This document shows positions 18,654 through 27,541 of a stretch of DNA of 64,000 nt, piece by piece. Position 1 is the stretch's first letter. Each line of letters begins with the position of its first letter. The notes beneath the pieces are model-generated. The model made no database searches. It worked only from the letters and a program-made list of their open reading frames with translations, and was not told where the DNA came from. The DNA is taken from assembly GCA_028066595.1 (NCBI GenBank), contig JALCBJ010000026.1, forward strand, positions 1 through 64,000, given 5' to 3'. The position numbers and the translations under genes are program-made. This DNA is from Thermoanaerobaculia bacterium (GTDB lineage: Bacteria > Acidobacteriota > Thermoanaerobaculia > Multivoradales > J023).

Positions 18654-19838
18654 TCAACCGACGTTGCGAAAGGACTTAGGCCAAGGGTCGGGGAAGATGG
18701 CCCCCTCTTGCCAAGCGGCGACTTCTTCGTCGGTGCAGAGCGCGTCTTGCAAGGCCGAGTAGAAGGACTCTCGGTCCGCTTCCAGACCAATGAGTGTCAG
18801 CTCGTTGTGGCGGTCACCGAAGACAGGGTGCTCGGTCTCGAGCTGGACCTTCAGGTGCTCGACTTCTTCTGGTAGCAGCCCCTCGTTCCCCCTGCGAATC
18901 ATCTCCGCGCGCCAGAGACCGATGTGTTCCAAGACGATCTGGCTCCCCGATTGCTGCCAAAGCAGGACATCCGCAGGCCGCGAGGCGAGCCACAAGAACC
19001 CCTTGGTACGGTAGAGCCCCGTACCCAGTCTGCTCTGGCAGGCTTCGTGCAGCCGCTGTGGGTGGAACGGCCGAACATCGCGGAGCACCAGTGCCTCGAC
19101 ACTGTCTGCCGTGGAGGCGTGCTGCGTGAGGCCGAACTGCTCGGCCCGATCTGTCAAAACGGAAAGCTTGGGTGCGGCAGTTGCGTCGAGCTGCGGCAGT
19201 AGCAGTCCGGCCTGGGCCGAGAGCCCGATCGCTGCCCCTGGCCGTAGTCTCTGCAGGGTTTGTACCTGGGCATTGACGACGGACTTCGGAATCGTGTCGA
19301 TTTTGGTGAGGATGATCACGCTGGCGAAAGCGATCTGTTCGGCGAGCACCTCGGCGGCATGGTGCAGCGCGACATCCCGAGAATCGAAGGGTTCACCCGT
19401 AAGGACGCGACCATCCACGAAATCGCGATGAAGGTTCAACGCGTCGACGGTGACAATGAAGTGTCTCAGGTAGAACCGCTTGTCCTGGGTGAGAGCTTTG
19501 ATCAGCGGCCACGGGCGGGCAGCGCCAGTACTCTCACAAAGGACGAGAGGCGGAGTCGGGTCAAGCGCGGAGATCTCATCGAGGGCCGTGCCTACGGAGG
19601 CGTGAAGCCGTTCGCGCGCATGGCTGCCATGCAGTGCTGCCACTCGACCAGCAACGCGTCCCGCAACGGGCGTTGGCTCCTCTCCTGAAAGCAGCTCGAC
19701 ATCCAGACCGAACTCGCTGAGGTCATGAACGATCACAGCAGCGTGACGCAGGGCTTCGTCGCGCCGCCAACGGCGGAGCAGCGTCGTCTTCCCTGAGCCT
19801 AGGAAGCCGCAGAGAGCGACAATGGGGATTCTTTTCAT
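18654..19838 (-). CDS. CobW/COG0523 family GTPase (putative metallochaperone)
   Basis: 394 aa. G-protein core at the N-terminus with P-loop GFLGSGKTT at residues 11-19, a Walker B-like segment LVLCESTGAA, and the NKxD equivalent TKID. The CobW C-terminal domain follows (RPFHPQRLHE; GLYRTKGFLWLASRPAD; HPVFGDRHNELTLIG). The family inserts or buffers metals, mostly zinc, using GTP hydrolysis. The usual GCxCC metal-binding motif after switch I is absent; at that place the sequence reads GRVAALHGSHARE. So metal handling may be altered. A GAGG lies ten bases before the ATG. It follows the regulator gene by 86 bases on the same strand; I see no clear Zur-type operator. Confidence 0.85.
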   Translation of the reverse strand: MKRIPIVALCGFLGSGKTTLLRRWRRDEALRHAAVIVHDLSEFGLDVELLSGEEPTPVAGRVAGRVAALHGSHARERLHASVGTALDEISALDPTPPLVLCESTGAARPWPLIKALTQDKRFYLRHFIVTVDALNLHRDFVDGRVLTGEPFDSRDVALHHAAEVLAEQIAFASVIILTKIDTIPKSVVNAQVQTLQRLRPGAAIGLSAQAGLLLPQLDATAAPKLSVLTDRAEQFGLTQHASTADSVEALVLRDVRPFHPQRLHEACQSRLGTGLYRTKGFLWLASRPADVLLWQQSGSQIVLEHIGLWRAEMIRRGNEGLLPEEVEHLKVQLETEHPVFGDRHNELTLIGLEADRESFYSALQDALCTDEEVAAWQEGAIFPDPWPKSFRNVG

Positions 19839-19924
19839 ACGACGATTCGCCTCTTGAGAGCTTCGAGGAGACAGTGAGCTACGTAGGAACCAGAAGCGCG
19901 ATCATATGCGCCCCGCGCAGTCGC

Positions 19925-21907
19925 CTATCCGTTCGGCCGTGAAGCTGCCGGCGTCGGCAACTGGTCCGGCTCCTGCGGTCGCCAGCCGGGCAGATCCCCG
20001 AGCGCGGCGATGAATCGCGTATCGTCCCTCAAACGATCGAAGGCCATCGCCTTCTGGAAGTGGGACAGCCAGAGATTCGGCTCGCGCGCCGCCTTCGCCA
20101 CCCATTCCAGTGCCTCCTCAGGCCTGTCCGCACCGGCATAGGCGGTGGCGACCCAAGTGGCGTAGCCTGGGCGGTCCGGTGTCTCTGTCAGCAGAATCTC
20201 CAGGTCCCAGGCGTAGAGGCCGGCGAGTCCTCGCTCGACGGTCGCCTGCTCGAGCTGGCGCAGCCGAGGGTCGTCCGCCGGCCGCCGGCGCCGCTCGTAT
20301 TCGAGGCGCAGCTCGAGGGCTTCTTGCTCGCGACCCAAGCGCTCGAGTGCCCAGGCCATCTCTCGCCGCTGCCACCGGAAATCGGCACCGAGCGCCGCGG
20401 AGTCTCGTAGGCGCTCAAGAGCCTCGTGATAGCGGCCAGCCGCGTTGAAGCGTTGACCGGCAGCGGCGTGAACCAATGGCGACAGCGGGTCGAGCTCGAT
20501 GGCGATTTGGATCTGCTCGATCGCCTCCTGGTGACGCCCCAGAATGGAAAGGAACTCCGAATACCACTGGCGGGCGGTGACATAGCTGCGCTCGTGCTCG
20601 ATCGCCCGCTGATAGGAAGCTTCCGCGGCTGTCCAATCACGATCGCGCTGAAAACTGAGCAGGCCGAGCGAAGCATGGGCCGCGGCGAGCCGCGGGTCGA
20701 GGTCGAGGGCTCGTTCGATGGCGTGCTCGGCGTCGTCGTAGGCATGGTACTCGGGTCGCCCAGCGTAGGCGCTGCTCAGCAGATGGGCATCGGCCAACGC
20801 GGCCCAGGCGGGAGCGAAGCTTGGGTCGAGCGCGAGAGAACGCTCGAGCATCTTCCTGCCGCCGAGGACGTCCTGGCGTTTGCGCAGGGTCTGCTGGCCC
20901 CGGAGGTAGGTCCGGTAGGCCTCGGCATCGATCGATCCCCGGTCCGCAAGCTGGCGGTCCTCCGCTGCGCTGAGGCGGGCGCGGGTCTGGCGAACGACCT
21001 CCCGGGCGACTTCCCGCTGCAACGCCAACACTTCCTCCAGCTTCCGGTCATACGTTTGACTCATCAGGTGCTCCTGACGATCCGGCTCGATCAGCTGGGC
21101 ACTGACGCGCAGTCGCTGATCGATGACCTGCACCGTGCCCTCGAGTAGATAGTCCACCCCGAGAGTACGAGCGATGTCGGGAACCGCGGCGCTCGAGTCC
21201 CTGAAGTGCATGGAGGACGTCCTCGAGACGACCCGCAGTCCCGAGACACTGGCAAGCTGGTGGATGAGCTCCTCGGTGAGGCCATCGGCCAGGAAGGCGT
21301 CTTCCGGATCCGGCGACAGACTGACGAAAGGCAGCACGGCGATCGATGGCCGCCATTCCGCTCCACCGTCTCGAGGGACTCCGGGCGCCGCCTGCTGCTG
21401 GCTCCTGTCACTCGCGAGCCACAATCCCACCAGCACCAGGGTGACGAGCAGCGGAGCCCAGATTCGCCAGCCCAGACGGGCGGACCAGGAAGTCCGCCTG
21501 ATGTCCGGCGCCCTCGCACCGCGAGCTTCGTCCCTCGGCCGCCTCACGGGCGCGATCAGCCGGTAGCCGCGTGTGGGGATGGTCTGGATGTAGCTCGGCT
21601 GCTGAGCGCTGTCACCAAGCGCCTGACGGACCAGCGACATGGCTCTGCTCAGGGTCTCGTCGACCACCGCGCGGCCTTCCCAGACCTCCTCCAAGATCAC
21701 GGCCCTCGGGACCACTTGCTCCGGCCTCTCGGCGAGAAAGAGCAGCAGGCGCATTGCCATCGGCTCGAGCCTGTGGATCTGCTCAGCCCTGGTGAGCTGA
21801 AGGAGCTCGGGCTCGACGAGGCACTCTCCGATCCAAAGGGCAGACCAGGCGGGTGGTTCCAGGCCCTGGGGGATTGAGGCCTCTGGCGCTGCCGAACCTG
21901 TGCTCAT
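19925..21907 (-). CDS. CadC-like membrane transcription regulator: wHTH, FlgO-like and TPR domains
   Basis: 660 aa. Residues ~25-125 are an OmpR/PhoB-type winged helix (LEPMAMRLLLFLAERPEQVV; IQTIPTRGYRLIAPV). A single membrane segment follows near 160-178 (LLVTLVLVGLWLASD). Then comes a FlgO/TolB-N-like domain (IAVLPFVSLSPDPEDAFLAD; DYLLEGTVQ), then TPR repeats to the end (AYRTYLRGQQTL; AAHASLGLLSFQRD; YSEFLSILGRHQEAIEQ). The architecture is that of one-component regulators that bind DNA in the cytoplasm and sense in the periplasm. It is divergent from the FG-GAP gene pair across a 366-base gap, which makes that pair a plausible target. The signal is unknown. Confidence 0.88.
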   Translation of the reverse strand: MSTGSAAPEASIPQGLEPPAWSALWIGECLVEPELLQLTRAEQIHRLEPMAMRLLLFLAERPEQVVPRAVILEEVWEGRAVVDETLSRAMSLVRQALGDSAQQPSYIQTIPTRGYRLIAPVRRPRDEARGARAPDIRRTSWSARLGWRIWAPLLVTLVLVGLWLASDRSQQQAAPGVPRDGGAEWRPSIAVLPFVSLSPDPEDAFLADGLTEELIHQLASVSGLRVVSRTSSMHFRDSSAAVPDIARTLGVDYLLEGTVQVIDQRLRVSAQLIEPDRQEHLMSQTYDRKLEEVLALQREVAREVVRQTRARLSAAEDRQLADRGSIDAEAYRTYLRGQQTLRKRQDVLGGRKMLERSLALDPSFAPAWAALADAHLLSSAYAGRPEYHAYDDAEHAIERALDLDPRLAAAHASLGLLSFQRDRDWTAAEASYQRAIEHERSYVTARQWYSEFLSILGRHQEAIEQIQIAIELDPLSPLVHAAAGQRFNAAGRYHEALERLRDSAALGADFRWQRREMAWALERLGREQEALELRLEYERRRRPADDPRLRQLEQATVERGLAGLYAWDLEILLTETPDRPGYATWVATAYAGADRPEEALEWVAKAAREPNLWLSHFQKAMAFDRLRDDTRFIAALGDLPGWRPQEPDQLPTPAASRPNG

Positions 21908-22273
21908 GCTAAGCCGATCCTCTTCGCTCCGTCAGGATGGCCGCAATCCATGCGGCAAGACTGAGACATGTCGAGCAACGCCGGATGCTTCTTGCCGAGT
22001 GAATGACTCGTTACCGGGAGACACCTCACGCGAGTTTATACGGGCTCACTGCGCGGGTGGCCTGTGCAAGAGCTTTGGAGTACTCGCGCCGGGGATGCTG
22101 CGTCGCGTCCCTCCGCCCGAAGCCCCTCTGGATCAGAGATACGGGACCCTAAGGTCAACCTAAGGCGATCCTATCGCTTCCATCAGGGCGCGGGCTCGCG
22201 GCCCTGGAAGGCTCGAGGTCTGACTTCCACCGATTCCTCTCGAGTGATCGAGCCATTTATAGCGGAGACATAG
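21908..22273. other. Divergent intergenic region with a duplicated leader
   Basis: This 366-base gap separates the leftward regulator from the rightward FG-GAP gene. Its right half, from about 22096, recurs with modest divergence at about 23984-24153 in front of the second FG-GAP gene. Shared pieces include TCGCTTCCATCAGGGCG and CTGGAAGGCTCGAGG. It should hold the promoters of both directions. I could not define convincing -35/-10 boxes. Confidence 0.5.
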
Positions 22274-24031
22274 ATGCGCGTACCTCAAACGATGTCGTGG
22301 AGCCCCTCGTTTCCCGGATCTTCCAACACTCCCGGATCTTCCACCACTCTTTGCGTACAAACTCGCACCGCGATCCTCCTAACTCTCTGCCTGACCCTCG
22401 AGCTCCTGGTGATCTCGTCCGCGAGTGCTCAGCTCGGCATATCGGACGCGTTTCAAATCAACGGCGGGATCGAATCCCAACTCGGCTATGCCAGTGCCGT
22501 GGGCGATTTCAATGGAGACGGATACCAAGATCTGGCGATCGGGTTACCGACGGCCGACACGGCAGGTGCCGACAACTCCGGTGCCGTGGTGATCTTCCAC
22601 GGCAACCACGACTTCCTTTCGTCCAGTTTGGGGGTCACGGCCACGCTCGCCGGCGGTGCCGACGAGTCGGGAGCCCTCTTCGGTGCGGCACTGGCGACCG
22701 GGGACTTCGACAACAACGGTTTCGACGATCTCGTGATCGGCATTCCAGGCAAGGTCGTCAACGGCGCAGACAATGCAGGGCAACTCGTCGTCCTCTACTC
22801 AGACGACCAGGGCCTCGATCTCGAGGGCCAGTTCCTGAGCCAGGCTCCCTTGCCCGGCGTACCCGAGGCCGGCGACCAATTCGGTAGCTCCTTCGCTGTC
22901 GGCGATCTGTCACAAGACTTCGTCGACGATCTCGCCATCGGGATACCGGGTGAAGATCTCCAGGGAGAGACCGGCCTACAGCAGGATGCCGGAGCGGTGA
23001 ACATCGTCTATGGCTCCGCCGGGGTCGGCCTGACGACCGATGGGGATCAACTGCTACACGAAGACACCAATGGTGTCGGACTCAACGCGAACGCGAATGA
23101 ACGCTTCGGCTTCTCATTGGCGATCGGTCATTTCGACGGCCTGACGCCAATGGATCTGGTGGTCGGAGCGCCCGGCGAGGTGGTGTTGGGCCCAGGGCAC
23201 CATGGAGCTGCCATCATCTTTCCCGGATCTCGCGGTGGCCTCGATCCCTTGGGCTCCGAGGAGACCGTGCTCAGCCAGGCGGCAGATGGTGTTCTCGGAA
23301 ACCACCAGGACGGCGACGAGTTCGGCTACTCGTTGGCGGCGGGGTTCTTCAACGCCGACAGCCGCGTGGACCTCGCCATTGGAGTGCCGGGGGAAAGCGA
23401 GCTCGGAACGAACGAATCTGGAGCCGTGCAGGTGTTCTACGGAGCCTTCGGCGGTTTGAGCGTCGAAGGGAACCAATTCCTGGTCGAGAGCGTGCTCGAC
23501 GTCGACGTCGCTCCCTTCGATCGCTTTGGCGAGGCGCTGGCGGCCGGGGACTTCAACGCAGATGGTGAGGACGACCTGGCGATCGGTGCACCCCTCGACA
23601 ACTCTCTCGGTGTGGTCAACTCGGGTGAGGTAACAGTGCTCTACGGCGGGTTGGAAGGGATCTCGATCGAGGGCTTTCAGGTCTTCGACATGATTTTTTT
23701 CGACACCTTGGACGCCGGGGACCGATTCGGATTCTCACTGTCCGCGGGCCGGTTTTTTCGCGAGCAGAGCCAGGGAACCTTCCCCAACCCCCAGAGCGAG
23801 GACCTGGTGGTCGGTGCGCCACTGAGAGCGTCAGACCAGAATCCGGTCGGCCGGGTGGTAGTGATCCGTAGCATTTCGATCTTCCTAGACGGGTTCGAGT
23901 CCGGGGACCTCACCAAGTGGGACATTGCGAACCCTCCTCGCTCGTCGGATCGCTTCGGAAGTCTAGGTTGTCTTCCGGTCGCAGCGCCCCTCCGTCCGAA
24001 GCCCCAGAGGATCGGTGATGCCGGACCCTAA
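22274..24031 (+). CDS. Secreted FG-GAP (integrin-alpha-like) seven-repeat propeller protein, copy 1
   Basis: 585 aa. A long basic N-terminal stretch precedes a hydrophobic segment and a likely cleavage at ASA-Q near residue 53. Seven FG-GAP repeats follow (YASAVGDFNGDGYQDLAIG, FGAALATGDFDNNGFDDLV, and so on), several with the DxDGxxD calcium loop. The protein has a DGFESGDLTKW tail. After the tail it reads on for about 30 codons into the repeated leader, because the stop used in copy 2 is changed here. GGAG seven bases before the ATG supports the start. Likely a secreted or surface adhesin or ligand-binding propeller. Substrate unknown. Confidence 0.85.
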   Translation: MRVPQTMSWSPSFPGSSNTPGSSTTLCVQTRTAILLTLCLTLELLVISSASAQLGISDAFQINGGIESQLGYASAVGDFNGDGYQDLAIGLPTADTAGADNSGAVVIFHGNHDFLSSSLGVTATLAGGADESGALFGAALATGDFDNNGFDDLVIGIPGKVVNGADNAGQLVVLYSDDQGLDLEGQFLSQAPLPGVPEAGDQFGSSFAVGDLSQDFVDDLAIGIPGEDLQGETGLQQDAGAVNIVYGSAGVGLTTDGDQLLHEDTNGVGLNANANERFGFSLAIGHFDGLTPMDLVVGAPGEVVLGPGHHGAAIIFPGSRGGLDPLGSEETVLSQAADGVLGNHQDGDEFGYSLAAGFFNADSRVDLAIGVPGESELGTNESGAVQVFYGAFGGLSVEGNQFLVESVLDVDVAPFDRFGEALAAGDFNADGEDDLAIGAPLDNSLGVVNSGEVTVLYGGLEGISIEGFQVFDMIFFDTLDAGDRFGFSLSAGRFFREQSQGTFPNPQSEDLVVGAPLRASDQNPVGRVVVIRSISIFLDGFESGDLTKWDIANPPRSSDRFGSLGCLPVAAPLRPKPQRIGDAGP

Positions 24032-24153
24032 GCCGAACCTAAGGTGATCCTATCGCTTCCATCAGGGCGTGGGCTCGCGGCGCTGGAAGGCTCGAGGCCC
24101 GACTTCCACCGATTCTTCTCGAGCGATCGAGCCACCGATAGCGGAGACTTCAG

Positions 24154-25836
24154 ATGCGCGTACTCCAAACGATGTCGTGGAGCCCCCCGTTTCCCGCATC
24201 TTCCAACACTCCCGGATCTTCCAACACCGTCTGCGTCCAAACTCGCACCGCGATCCTCACAACTCTCTGCCTGACCCTCGCACTCCTGGTGATCTCGCCC
24301 GCGGCTGCTCAGCTCGGCATATCGGATGCGATTCAATTCAACGGCGGGGTCGAATCCCAATTCGGCTACGCCAGTGCCGTGGGTGATTTCAACGGTGACG
24401 GATATCAAGATCTGGCGATCGCGATGCCGACGCTCGACACCGCCGATGCCGACAACTCGGGCGGCGTGGCGGTCTTCCATGGCAACCCCGACCTCGACGA
24501 TTTTTCCCTCGATCTGGTCGTCACGGCCACGCTCGCCGGCGGTGCCGACGAGTCGGGAGCCCTCTTCGGTGCGGCACTGGCGACCGGGGACTTCGACAAG
24601 AACGGTTTCGACGATCTCGTGATCGGCATTCCAGGCAAAGTCATCAACGGCGAAGACAATGCTGGCCAGCTCGTCGTCGTCTACTCAGACGACCAGGGCC
24701 TCGACCTCGACAGCAGCCAGTTCCTGAGTCAGGCACCCTTACCAGGCGTGCCGGAGGCCGGCGACCGATTCGGTAGCTCCTTCGCTGTCGGCGATCTGTC
24801 GGGAGACTTGGTCGACGATCTCGCCATCGGGATACCGGGTGAAGATCTCCAAGGAGAGACCGGCCTACAGCAGGATGCCGGAGCGGTGAACATCGTCTAC
24901 GGCTCTTTCGGGGTCGGCCTGACGACCGATGGGGATCAGCTGTTACACGAAGACACCCTCGGAGTCGGACTCAATGCGAACGCGGAGGAACGTTTCGGCT
25001 TCTCGTTGGCGATCGGTCATTTCGCCGGCGCCCCACCCATGGACTTGGTGGTCGGAGCACCCGGCGAGGTGGTGTTGGGTCCAGGCCACCACGGAGCTGC
25101 CATCATCTTCCCGGGAACTAATAGTCGAGGTGGCATCGATCCCTTGGGTTCGAAGGAGATCGTGCTCAGCCAGGCGGCAGATGGCGTTCTCGGGACCCAC
25201 CAAGACGGCGACGAGTTCGGCTATTCGTTGGCGGTCGGTTTCTTCGACGCCGGTGGCCGCATGGACCTCGCGGTCGGAGTGCCGGGGGAGAGCGAGCTCG
25301 GAACATCCGAATCTGGAGCCGTGCAGGTGTTCTACGGCAGCTCCGGCGGCTTGAGCGTCGCAGGGAACCAATTCCTGGTCGAGAGCGTGCTCGACATCGA
25401 CGTCGCTCCCCTCGACCGCTTTGGCCAGGCGCTGGCGGTCGGGGACTTCAACGCAGACGGTGAGGACGACCTGGCGATCGGCGCACCCTTCGACAACTCC
25501 CTCGGTGTGGTCAACTCGGGTGAGGTGACAGTGCTCTACGGCGGATTGGAAGGGCTTTCGATCGAGGGCTTCCAGGTCTTCGACATGATTTTCTTCGACA
25601 CCCTGGACTTCGGAGACCGATTCGGATTCTCACTTTCCGCGGGCCGGTTTTTTCGCGAGCAGATCGAGGAGTTCTCTCCCGTCCCCCATAGCGAGGACCT
25701 GGTCGTCGGTGTACCGCTGCGAGCGACAGGCCAGCATCCGGTAGGCCGGGCGGTAGTGATCCGCAGCCGTTCGATCTTCATGGACGGTTTCGAGTCCGGG
25801 GACCTCACCAAGTGGGGCATTCCGAATCCTCCTTGA
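24154..25836 (+). CDS. Secreted FG-GAP seven-repeat propeller protein, copy 2
   Basis: 560 aa, paralogue of the preceding gene, with which it shares most residues, the signal region (AAAQLGIS) and all seven FG-GAP repeats. The tail is DGFESGDLTKWGIPNPP followed directly by TGA, probably the ancestral end. Differences concentrate in the linkers (for example two extra residues after GNPD). The same leader precedes it, so it should be regulated like copy 1. Role as for copy 1: an exported calcium-binding propeller of unknown ligand. Confidence 0.85.
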   Translation: MRVLQTMSWSPPFPASSNTPGSSNTVCVQTRTAILTTLCLTLALLVISPAAAQLGISDAIQFNGGVESQFGYASAVGDFNGDGYQDLAIAMPTLDTADADNSGGVAVFHGNPDLDDFSLDLVVTATLAGGADESGALFGAALATGDFDKNGFDDLVIGIPGKVINGEDNAGQLVVVYSDDQGLDLDSSQFLSQAPLPGVPEAGDRFGSSFAVGDLSGDLVDDLAIGIPGEDLQGETGLQQDAGAVNIVYGSFGVGLTTDGDQLLHEDTLGVGLNANAEERFGFSLAIGHFAGAPPMDLVVGAPGEVVLGPGHHGAAIIFPGTNSRGGIDPLGSKEIVLSQAADGVLGTHQDGDEFGYSLAVGFFDAGGRMDLAVGVPGESELGTSESGAVQVFYGSSGGLSVAGNQFLVESVLDIDVAPLDRFGQALAVGDFNADGEDDLAIGAPFDNSLGVVNSGEVTVLYGGLEGLSIEGFQVFDMIFFDTLDFGDRFGFSLSAGRFFREQIEEFSPVPHSEDLVVGVPLRATGQHPVGRAVVIRSRSIFMDGFESGDLTKWGIPNPP

Positions 25837-25880
25837 TGGCTTGGTCCCGACTCCAGCTCGGGCCACTCGCCTTTCCGTGG

Positions 25881-26090
25881 TACGTCGCGACCTCCCGTGC
25901 CGTCGGTGGCTCAGAGCCCCCGACCGTTGGCGCTCGTGTCGGCGAAGAAGTAGACCAAATCACCGGCGGCCGTTACGTACTGCGGCTTCGAGTCGGCCGG
26001 CCCAGGTTCCAGATCGGAGATGGAATACCTCTCGAAGTCGGGCTCAGTGCCGCCTTCATGGCGCCACAGCAGACCATCCCGATGTGGCGC
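25881..26090 (-). pseudogene. ELWxxDGT-repeat protein fragment with a nonsense codon
   Basis: The leftward frame reads LLWRHEGGTEPDFERYSISD, LEPGP and AAGDLVYFFADTSANGRGL, then TGA, then ATDGTGGR in the same frame. ELWxxDGT hyper-repeat proteins have the pattern NGRELWATDGT, so the TGA stands exactly where the tryptophan TGG should be. The piece has about one and a half repeats, overlaps the end of the next gene at its 5' side and has no start. It is a relic. Confidence 0.55.
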
Positions 26091-26541
26091 CAGACTCGAA
26101 GCCGTCGACAAAGATCTCAGCCGGGATCGGTTCGATCGTCAGATCCTCGTCGCTCATGTCTGTGTAGTCGGTTCCCGAGTTGTCCTGGGTGACGCGGACC
26201 CGAATGGAGTCCGAGTCCTCGGCGGGCACCGTCCACAGGTAACTATGCATGGCACTGGTAGTGATGTCTCCAGGCGGCAGATCCTCGGCAATGATCGTCC
26301 ACGGCCCGGTGCCACCGGTGGTCGAGTACGCGAGGTCCCAATTCTCGGTACCGTGCATGATCGCGACATGCCACTGGATCTCGACCTGGGTTCCCTGCAC
26401 GAGAACTTCTCCACCGTTCGGCTCGTCTAGCTCTACATGAGCAACGGCCGGTGTAGCGACAAGAATGGCAGGCAGGAGGAGGCCATGTGCGGTTCGGCGT
26501 CCGATCCAGGTCTTGGTGAGGGTCAGCGCTGTTTCTTTCAT
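26056..26541 (-). CDS. Small secreted Ig/carbohydrate-binding-like protein with DGFESG tail
   Basis: 161 aa. Signal peptide to about AVA at residue 34. The mature part begins with a LDEPNGGEVLVQGTQVEIQW strand pattern typical of Kre9/KNH-like or Ig-like beta domains found in bacterial exoproteins, continues with NWDLAYSTTGGTGPWTI and ends in EIFVDGFESGATSGW. It is probably a fragment-sized exported protein rather than an enzyme. The same repeat type is common as a C-terminal module in larger peptidases of related bacteria, so it may be a detached module. Ribosome site weak. Confidence 0.65.
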   Translation of the reverse strand: MKETALTLTKTWIGRRTAHGLLLPAILVATPAVAHVELDEPNGGEVLVQGTQVEIQWHVAIMHGTENWDLAYSTTGGTGPWTIIAEDLPPGDITTSAMHSYLWTVPAEDSDSIRVRVTQDNSGTDYTDMSDEDLTIEPIPAEIFVDGFESGATSGWSAVAP

Positions 26542-26621
26542 AGATATATCCCGATTTGTCTATGTTATCGGCCATGGTGTCTCACAGCGCCCGGGAAGTC
26601 AACACGACCTATCCTGACTCC

Positions 26622-26644
26622 GCGACTCGACGTCGTCGAGTCGC
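26622..26644. promoter_or_regulatory. Perfect 9-bp inverted repeat between divergent genes
   Basis: GCGACTCGA (26622-26630) and TCGAGTCGC (26636-26644) are perfect complements around a 5-base centre CGTCG. The element lies between the leftward secreted-protein gene and the rightward aminotransferase relic. It could be a regulator-binding site or a transcript hairpin. No T-run follows. Confidence 0.45.
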
Positions 26645-26722
26645 ATAGCTCCGAGCCGCTACACTGACGGAATAGAGCCGCATCAACCTCGGCAACTCCG
26701 AGCTCCGACCAGGGAGAGACCT

Positions 26723-27500
26723 GTGAACCGAAGAGACTTCATCGCCACCGGGGCAGCTGCCATGGGTGTCCTTGGCGCATCGTCTTCCGGCGCTACATCC
26801 CCCGAATCGAGCGCCGAAACCGGGTCGCACTTCCGAGCGCTCTTTCCCTGGCTCGAGCGTGAGATCTACATCAATGCCGCCAAGGGAACGCCCATGAGCT
26901 CCCTCAGCTCCTCCGCCATCGAGAACTATAAGGAGCTCTGCCGCTACGGGTACGGGGATGGGCGTGGTGATCGATTCGGCGAGACGATGAGCAATATCAG
27001 GGCCCGCTTCGGCGCGCTCATCGGTGCCCAGGAGTCGGAAATCGCCCTGATCCAATGCACCAAGGCGGGAGAGCAGATCGTCCTCGATGGCCTTCCAAAG
27101 CTGCAAGCCGGTGGCAACGTGGTGACCAACGACTTCCATTTCGCCCGTTCGCTGCACAACCTGCTCGGGCTCCGAAAGGCGGGTCTGGACGTACGCATCG
27201 TTCGTGGGAACGACTGGGACGTGGATCCTCAGGCCATGGTGGATGCCATGGACGAGCGGACAGCGCTGGTTTCGGTCACCTTGCTCAGCGACGTCAACGG
27301 CCGTATCGAGCCTGTCCGCCAGATAGCCGATGCGGCCCACGAACGCGGTGCCCTGGTCTACGCCGACATCATCCAAGCCGCCGGCATCTTTCCGATCGAC
27401 GTACGGTCCCTGGGCATCGACTTCGCAGCCTGCTCGGGCTACAAATGGCTCTTCGGCATTCACGGCGCGCCGTGGACACTTCGCAGTGGATTTGAAGGTG
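26723..27500 (+). pseudogene. 3'-truncated class V aminotransferase with Tat signal
   Basis: GTG start with GGGAG six bases upstream. The N-terminus RRDFIATGAAAMGVLGA is a twin-arginine signal. The PLP-fold large domain follows: TKAGEQIVLDGLP, LLSDVNGRIEPV, VYADIIQAAG and SGYKWLFG, with the Schiff-base lysine. This resembles isopenicillin-N-epimerase or cysteine-desulfurase-like exported enzymes. Homology stops soon after FGIHGAPW. From 27542 on the frame only antisenses the sigma-54 activator gene. The small C-terminal domain needed for activity is missing, so I call it a pseudogene broken by rearrangement. Confidence 0.7.
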
Positions 27501-27541
27501 CGGTGAGTCGATCCGCGCCGCTGATTGCTCGCCACCGCCGC

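Larger units (their letters stand above)
22096..25836 (+). repeat. Tandem duplication of a ~1.88 kb unit (leader plus FG-GAP gene)
   Basis: Unit 1 runs from about 22096 to 23983 and unit 2 from about 23984 to 25836. Both include the ~170-base leader and the whole coding region. Long identical stretches remain in the genes (for example around 22650-22730 versus 24535-24615), so the event is fairly recent or the copies are being homogenised. Confidence 0.85.
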
